This document shows positions 58,091-64,000 of a stretch of 64,000 bases of DNA, in pieces. This DNA is from Gnetum montanum (taxonomy: Eukaryota > Streptophyta > Gnetopsida > Gnetales > Gnetaceae): the NCBI GenBank assembly GCA_015680685.1, contig MNCI01005245.1, forward strand, positions 595,841 through 659,840, in the 5' to 3' direction. The position numbers were made by a program, and so were the translations under genes. How positions within the stretch are numbered: position 1 is the stretch's first letter; every line of letters begins with the position of its first letter. Below the pieces are notes generated by a model. That model had not been told where the DNA came from, ran no database searches, and saw only the letters and a list, made by a program, of their open reading frames with translations.

Positions 58091-59971
58091 TGTTGGCACA
58101 TTTGGCCATTCCATGGAACAGTTGGAATATTTTATTAAAAATTGGAAGAATCTATGGTTGTAAATTTAGAAGTAAATTACAGCTTTAGTGTTGAGGGTTG
58201 ATGGGTGTTTTTGGAGGATTAATCCATTAGTAAATAATTTGAAGTTGAAGCCTTCTAGATACAAAATGAAAGTGCCAAATTATTCCTTTATTAAATATTG
58301 GAAGATAGTACTATAGTAAGGAAGGAATTATATTATTTACGTGAAAAGCACTAAGTTGAAGATCCCAGTTGTTAAACTCGGTTGTATCCTTTGGCCTTAA
58401 GATAACGTTTGAAACTCCTTGCAAATCAGAAAATAAAACAAAAATCAGCAGCGCCTCTGTCGTCTTGAAGATTATACAACAATGAGAGTGGAGGAAAAGG
58501 AGACTACAGTTGGACCAACGTCCTAACATCGTATACCTGTTGATCGCAGTAATGGCGGGGAAGCAAACACCATACAAATAAAGATAATATTAGTGGAGGT
58601 GCAGTTGTAGGTGAAGGTGAAGGAAAATCATGGTGTTCCTGGAAAATCATGCCACAGTAAATGTTTAAAACTGCCCACCGCGCGACATTCATCTTAGCAC
58701 AGACAGGCACCCGAAAACTGCTATCAAGATGGGCATAACCAAGTCCCTGGGGCATGAAACATCTTTACCATAAACGCAGGGATATTTTAAAAAAAATCGA
58801 AACCCTCTTCCACACAATACACGGAGAAAGGAGTCACGTTTTGTTGAAACCCTGATTTTAATTTAAGCTTTGCAGGCCGTAGCGGTTTTAGTTGTGTGGG
58901 CTGCAACGGTTTTGAAGGTTCCTGCGGTTTCGCTGGATGTAGATCCACAATACATTCGTCCCTGGTTCTGCAATCAATGACAATGGCGGTGACGATTCAG
59001 AAAAAATTTAAAAAAAACGTAGGAAGCCCTAAGCCAATTTGGGGCAAAACAAAAATTGAAGCAACTGAACACCACACCACATGACAACGAAGCCAGATGC
59101 AGCGGCAGAGCCTTCTCCCGCAGTGGCAGTTGGTTACGATTTTGTAGGGCCTTATTGTGCGGTGGCAGTTCAAACATACGATTTTGGTTGATACAGTACT
59201 TTGGATCTTGGTTAGAACATGTGTCTGTTCTTACAGGTTTTGTGCAGAGATAAGAGAAAGGAGAAAACGAACCAGCCGATTATGCCTTTTGTTCTGGAAC
59301 TGTTGTTGATTATCTGCACGATTTATCAGGGAAGACGAAGAAGAATTATTTTTAGCCATTAACTCTACCGCTTTCACTCACATTTACACCAAGATGTATG
59401 TAAAATTATCTTATTACTACCACTCGTTTATAACTTTACGAAAGCATCGGGTGGTTAAAATATCTAAGAAATTAATCAACATATATACATATAGATAGAT
59501 ATAATAACCATTAAATAAAGTACCTATAGTGTGAAGCCCTGGTTTAAAAACTTGCCTTTAATTATCCCAAGTCTTAAAACATTATTTTTTAAAACATTAT
59601 TATATATATATAAGTTACTACTCATATAATATTTACAAATATTAATGTTAGCATANAGGTCTCATACATCACACTTTTGAGAAGATATTGGGATCACACT
59701 TGGGCTCTCACTTGGAGACACACTTGGGGTCTTGAGAACAGCTTTGTAAAGAAGAAATTGTGAATAATTGCTTGTAAGACGGCTTGCTAGAGTAAAGATT
59801 TTAGCCTCTTTGTCATAGTCCTGTGAGTTATGTATTTTATTTTTTTGTTTTGTTTAAATTGTTTAGCTAGTGGTTTAGATAGTATCATCCTTGGCAAGTA
59901 ATTTTGGGATTTTTAGATTGCTCTTACTGTTCTTGTTGCTCAATAGAATTTTCTATTAAAATTTTGCCATA
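58091..59971 (+). repeat. LTR-like insert (Copia-type, probably solo) in the antisense gene
   Basis: It begins TGTTGGCACATTTGG, a common plant Copia LTR start, and ends TTTTGCCATA after an LTR-end-like TTGCTCAATAGAATTT. It has no coding domain and is much richer in AT than its surroundings. The flanks GGAAC (58086-58090) and GAAGT (59972-59976) differ only by transitions and might be an old target duplication, which is weak evidence. CCTTGAG also occurs at 58075-58081 and 59992-59998. One undetermined base is at 59656. The exact ends are uncertain. Confidence 0.5.
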
Positions 59972-60889
59972 GAAGTGCTTGTGTTTGAAGGCCTTGAGAC
60001 CAGCAGGCACCTAAATCCTGTTCGAGGACACTCGTTGGCGATCGCGTCCCAAACGGTCGCCAATAGGAACGAATTTTTGCAAGCTCAAGATACCAATGAC
60101 GAGAATTGGCGGACAACTGTGATTGATTACGCTCGTTATTGGACGGTCGTTATGAATAACATCCAAGCCAGCCATGAGCTCATTGAACAACGAATGCAAA
60201 TGGATCTCATAGCCCAGAAGAACCAAGACTGGAAGGATTTCAACGTGAGGGTCCAGGAATGGGGGTAGGGACAGAAAAATCATAAACACATGTATAAGCA
60301 GGAATGTGCCACCTACCGTTGACATTACAGAGATTCTGCGGTTGAGGCGCAGTCCCTCCGGCTGTTCCTCGATGTTATTGGTGCTTCTGGAGCGTATGAA
60401 AAGTTTCAGGAACAAGTGACAGTAAGTGCCTCTCCTGAGAAAGAGATGACCCTCCCTAGCGGGGAGACTACTGTCCCTTCCTTTCTTCCTGGACTACCCT
60501 AGTGGACTCCTATGGAAAAGGGGAAGGTAAAGGCTGAAATTGATCTAGGAGATGGCGTTTGGGCAGATCTCACTGAGGACGAGATTATGTAACGCCTATT
60601 AGTCGACCTGGAACAAATTTCTTTCGCGATCGACGCAGGACCATCACAGGTAAGTTATGTGATTGTTGTATTATTCTTATGCGTGATTTTGACGACGACG
60701 TTAACGTTTGCTTCATGTCAAATTGTAGGATCGACACGAAGAGGATCCCCGTGAGGAGGAGCCTCACAGAGACGATCACTCCCATGAAGAGAATTTGTCC
60801 AAAGGAGATCCTTATGAGGAAGAACCTCATAAGGAGGATATGGAGTTGGATGACGCAGATGGTGGTGGCAAGAAAGGGCACGTATAGAA

Positions 60890-61432
60890 TAGCGATATTG
60901 GTAAAACATTTTGTTGTAATGAAGGGAATAAAGGACAACTTTTGTGATTTTTTAAAGTTTGTTTATGGTGATTGTAAAAGAAATTTTTGGTTTTTTAATA
61001 TTTATGAAAAGAAAAGAAAATGCGTTATTAGAAAGGTTATACATTTTAGGCCACTGCAGGCCTGCGATAGTTTAACGCCATTTCGGGCCAGGCCATTCGC
61101 ACATGAAAAAGAATAAACAGAATTGCTAGTTTTAGGCCGTAGTGTGTTGTAAATAGTTTAAGGCCATTTTGGGCCGGGATGCATATAAAATAACGTAATG
61201 GTAGCGATGCGATGAGAAAGAATGTAAACTGCATAACAGTCATGAATGTGGAATGATACTATATGTCACGCTAATGTGTTTATTTACTAGCTTCGCAATT
61301 GCTTCTTGATCGTTTTTAGGTTTGGTGGCGCCTATGGACAAGGAGGCTTATCACAGCATTCCTCTACGCTACCATCTCCTCCTTGAAGGGTAGTTCAGCC
61401 CAAGTCAAGCTTTCATTGGCCACTGTGTCGAC
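60890..61432. other. Spacer between the antisense gene and the Tat-like protease
   Basis: Non-coding AT-rich DNA with two related repeats: TTTTAGGCCACTGCAGG (61043) ... CCATTTCGGGCC and TTTTAGGCCGTAGTGTG (61131) ... CCATTTTGGGCC, offset about 88 bp. On the plus strand TTTTTAG at 61314-61320 could be a splice acceptor before a last small frame (61321-61394), but this is speculative. Confidence 0.45.
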
Positions 61433-64000
61433 CTATTCAATGGTTGGGATAGGAGTTTGATCTTTGGGGATTTCAATCTCTGAACCCTGTTTCATCTCTA
61501 CGTTGTTGACAGCTTGAGGGGTCATCTTATCACCATGGATGATCACTTCCCCTTCCGCATAGGGAAAGTGGATTTCTTGGTGAATGGGTGATGAGACTGC
61601 CCTTAGTTGAGCCAACCAAGACCTCCTTAAGATTAGGTTGAAGCCAGGCATCTCCTCAACGACGATGAACACTGTGTTTATGGGAAATTGATCCCCTGCT
61701 ACGAAGTTGATCTGCACTGTTCCCTTAACTTACACTCGTGCTCCGTTAAATGACTTTAAACATGACTTTGTCATGGGATTGATTTGATCGATCAAATCCA
61801 ATTAGTCCACTATGGGAAATGGAATGAAATTGGTAGCAGCCCCGTCATCTATGTGTACTCTTCGGATCCTATATTGGCCGACTTGAATAGTGATGAACAT
61901 GGGTGCTGTTGTTACCTGACCCTTTTCTGGGTCATCCTTAATGGAATCTTTATGGAATGTCAATTGGGAAGACCGTGGTCATTCAGTAGCAGGCGGAAGC
62001 ATGATCAAATGGATTGCTTCTTCATCCGTTAGCAAGCTTTCGTCCACGAGTATGGATGTCAACATGCGAACCATGGCTTCACGATGCCTTTGGGATGTCA
62101 TCAACAAGTCATACAGGCTTAGTGTTGTATTTTTCTGTTTGAGAACCTGCTTGACTTGCGTAAAAGCATCAAGAAGATTATGCCCACGGTCTAGTTATTT
62201 GTTGCCCTTCTCTTCTTTCATTCGTCCTAGGAGACGGATCTCTTGGGGAGGAACAGTTTCTGGTTGAGGACTATGTTTTCTTGGGTAGGGAGAAGATGGC
62301 TGCATCTGCGTAATGTCGTCCTTTTCAGGGGAAGGAGAGGCCAAGGGTGTTGAGGCGAGAGGCGTAGGCTTAGGAAACCCTAGCGTAAGGCGGTCCTTGG
62401 CTACTTTGTCTGTCACACTCCCTTCTCCTCTCGTCATAGGTTGAGGTTGGGGCGTTGACTTAGATGTTTGCCTTCGCATAGTAGAAGTAGCTAACGACTT
62501 TGGTACTCTGATGACAAAGGGTGCCTTAGGTGTGGGCATGGGCTGGGCCGCGGCTTTAATGACACTTGGCTACAGGACAAACGTCTGAGGCGGGACTCAG
62601 AAGACAAAAGGCTGTTGCGACGGCGCACTCGTCGATGTTGATGGGTTTATCGTCTGAGGTGGGCGAGGAGGCATGCGCAGCACGAAGGGTTGTTTCGGCT
62701 GTGTTGGGCTATCACCTTCTGTACCTACTATGTTAATAGTGTACCCTACATTATTTTCATTTAACAGGTCTTGGTACATGTGCATAGACTGGTTTTCTAG
62801 ACAAATTGGACTACTGCTATCTAGGATCAACTTGCCTTGATCAATCATGCATTGAATGTCATCTTTCAACGCCTAGCAGTAGTGCATGTCATGTCCACAC
62901 AGCTAGTGGTAGTCACAGAAACGGTACAGTCTGAAGTTTTTAGGAACTGGTGGTTCATTTGGCAGGGCTAAGGAGGGATTCTTGAGCAGCTCACAATGCC
63001 GTCTATGGCGTTTCAGACCCTCCTTAGACACCTTTTTGTGTTGAATGTGACCGGTTCCCAGAAGCTGTTTCAGAGGTTTTGAAGGCTTTACAGGTAGAGC
63101 TATATATTTTGAGTGATCTTAATGCTCAAAATCAGGCTTTGGTTGGGCCGATGTCTCAGGAGCCGATGCCGTTGCTAATCGACGTTGTTTGGGCTAGCTG
63201 TAGCCTCAGTAGGAGCCGTGGCCATTCTCTTGCTATTATTTTTCTTTTTGGCTTATTTAGCTACGGCTGCCACTGTTGTTGCGACCTTACCCTTATCTTT
63301 ACTTTTGTTGTGGACATTTTTATAAATCACATACGCTGGGTCTTTGCTAGCCTCTACCGCGTCCTGGATGCTCTTAGTCTGAGCGAAGGCTTGGCTAAGG
63401 GAGCGGGGAGCGAGGTAATATAGTTTAAACTTAATGAAGTCGTTGACTGCCCCCTTGAAGATTGCCAACAAATGGGCCTCTGCGATGGGTTCATGGATTT
63501 TGTTCAAGGTGGCGCTCCACCACTGTATAAACTTTTGGACTGGCTCGAGCGGATCTTGTTTAACTCCCATTAACTGGTCCAGCATGACCTCTAGTTTCAG
63601 GTTATATTTGAAACGAGTTATGAATTGAGTCAGCAGCTCTTCTAAGGTGGAGATGGAAGAGCGTGGAAGTGCTCAATACCAGTCTAAAGCTTTATCCATT
63701 AGGGACATAGCGAAAACATGGATGATGGTATGTGGCCATTGTTGCAGCAACAACTACTCTAACCTGAAAGTAACTACATGAGGGTTGGGATCGCCTTCCC
63801 CATTATATTTCGTGAAATGGGGAAGTGGCATCCTAGGATGTAGTGACAAGATGGGTACTACCAGATTGATAAGATCGTCATGGTAGAAATCCATGACCTG
63901 TATTGTGTCAGAATCGGTAGCCTTGAGGCATTTAACCTCCTCGGTAAAGGTTTGAATAAGCTGGAAGGCTTGATCCAGACCTGAGGATGAAGAGGTTGGT
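61433..64000 (-). pseudogene. Tat-like Ty3 gag-protease (5' part outside the window)
   Basis: Minus strand, from the right edge inward. The gag core at 63990-63253 includes LEPVQKFIQWWSATLNKI and FKGAVNDFIKFKLYYLAPRS. A zinc-knuckle-like block near 62930-62880 (CDYH ... CGHDMHYC) is followed by DDIQCMIDQGKLI, usual in Tat/Ogre gag. Then comes a Pro/Ser/Thr-rich linker (62870-62195). The aspartic protease at about 61870-61433 has the active-site block VHIDDGAATNFIP (DDG variant usual for plant Ty3) and GFNLILRRSWLAQL near its end. Stops are few (TAG in the knuckle region, several in the linker). It would supply the capsid and polyprotein processing for the pol at 50713-54064. Confidence 0.88.

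Larger units (their letters stand above)
54611..60889 (+). pseudogene. Decayed multi-exon gene, antisense within the Tat-like element (function unknown)
   Basis: Plus-strand coding segments run from ATG 54611 (MAPKTECKHAKLAR) to TAG 60887. Introns at 55736-55821, 56096-56204, 57255-57372 and 60650-60728 have GT-AG ends and join matching phases; GTAAGT at 54730 and GTGAGT at 57552 begin two more whose acceptors are unsure. The 56096 intron has a TCTAACC branch-like site. Protein pieces: AAYILETLLVGST, FEIQHYSIWYAKFFVKC, ESWEVMVTASGRDAATIFF, VSFDINAQLFVDFFGVPS, a coiled coil near 58000 (KRL*KAEKEKTALTTRVEDL), NIQASHELIEQRMQMDLIAQ, and an acidic tail. About ten stops fit CAG-to-TAG or CGA-to-TGA; a frameshift lies near 56020. 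An LTR-like insert interrupts it at 58091-59971. It is not a known host gene to me; the FFGVPS block resembles extra ORFs of plant Ty3 elements. Confidence 0.6.
47679..64000 (-). mobile_element. Tat/Ogre-like Ty3 retrotransposon nested in the Athila-like pol (partial)
   Basis: From 3' to 5' along the plus strand: LTR (47679-48535), long 3' UTR with a minisatellite, integrase, extra RNase H, RNase H and RT (50713-54064), an intervening block with an antisense gene (54108-61432), protease and gag (61433-64000). The 5' LTR lies beyond the window. The left edge TGTAACGATG interrupts the Athila-like RT at ACGAT (47674-47678), so this element is younger than that one. The second RNase H before integrase and the repeat-rich 3' UTR are marks of the Tat lineage. 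At more than 16 kb it is large, as Ogre-type elements are. Confidence 0.82.

Noticed and set aside
58082-59998. Transposon insertion with CCTTGAG as a 7-bp target duplication
   Set aside because: Collapsing it would keep the frame, but the resulting ends do not look like any known element; the TG-start LTR reading was preferred, with low confidence.

Overview
The window is nuclear DNA of a seed plant: Copia, Athila-like and Tat-like LTR retrotransposons, a plant-specific Dof transcription factor and GT-AG introns. Long AT-rich, CpG-poor stretches filled with old, uncleared LTR elements, around one GC-rich single-gene island, suggest a very large slowly turning-over genome, most likely a gymnosperm. 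That lineage call is an inference; no sequence proves it.

Layout. 1-312: end of a minus-strand Athila-like LTR. 1786-6842: complete but dead Copia element (plus strand) with LTRs, primer-binding site, gag, protease, integrase, RT and RNase H. 6848-13528: AT-rich DNA with local duplications and no gene seen. 13534-21872: 8.3 kb Ty3-type element with 870-bp LTRs, a perfect 5-bp target duplication and a tRNA-Asp-type primer site. It has gag but no recognisable pol, and a second sense ORF split by a nested minus-strand solo LTR. 22585-28122: minus-strand LTR element with target duplication, primer site and polypurine tract but no retroviral genes; it carries an intronless CCR4-type deadenylase pseudogene, a 5S rRNA-derived segment and a 22-bp minisatellite.

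29600-38150: the GC-rich, CpG-retaining island. Its one convincing gene is a minus-strand Dof zinc-finger factor at 31696-33292, probably two exons. A short plus-strand ORF at 30466 looks like a plastid transit peptide. Simple repeats are frequent upstream of Dof.

39621-64000: nested minus-strand Ty3 elements. They comprise a partial Athila-like LTR running into an assembly gap (40074-40717), a retroelement ORF with a plant-transposon-protein-like domain and coiled coil, a 1.8 kb LTR, an Athila-like pol cut at 47678, and inside that cut a Tat/Ogre-like element running off the right edge. The Tat-like element has dual RNase H, a 3' minisatellite and gag-protease. Between its protease and RT lies a decayed plus-strand (antisense) gene with several in-phase introns, itself carrying an LTR-like insert.

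How parts relate: apart from Dof and perhaps the small ORF near 30.5 kb, everything recognised is retrotransposon or retrotransposon-carried. Premature stops are mostly of the kind made by C-to-T change in methylated DNA, while the Dof island keeps its CpGs. The observations most worth checking are the captured deadenylase, the antisense spliced gene inside the Tat element, and the palindrome clusters next to LTR TATA boxes.
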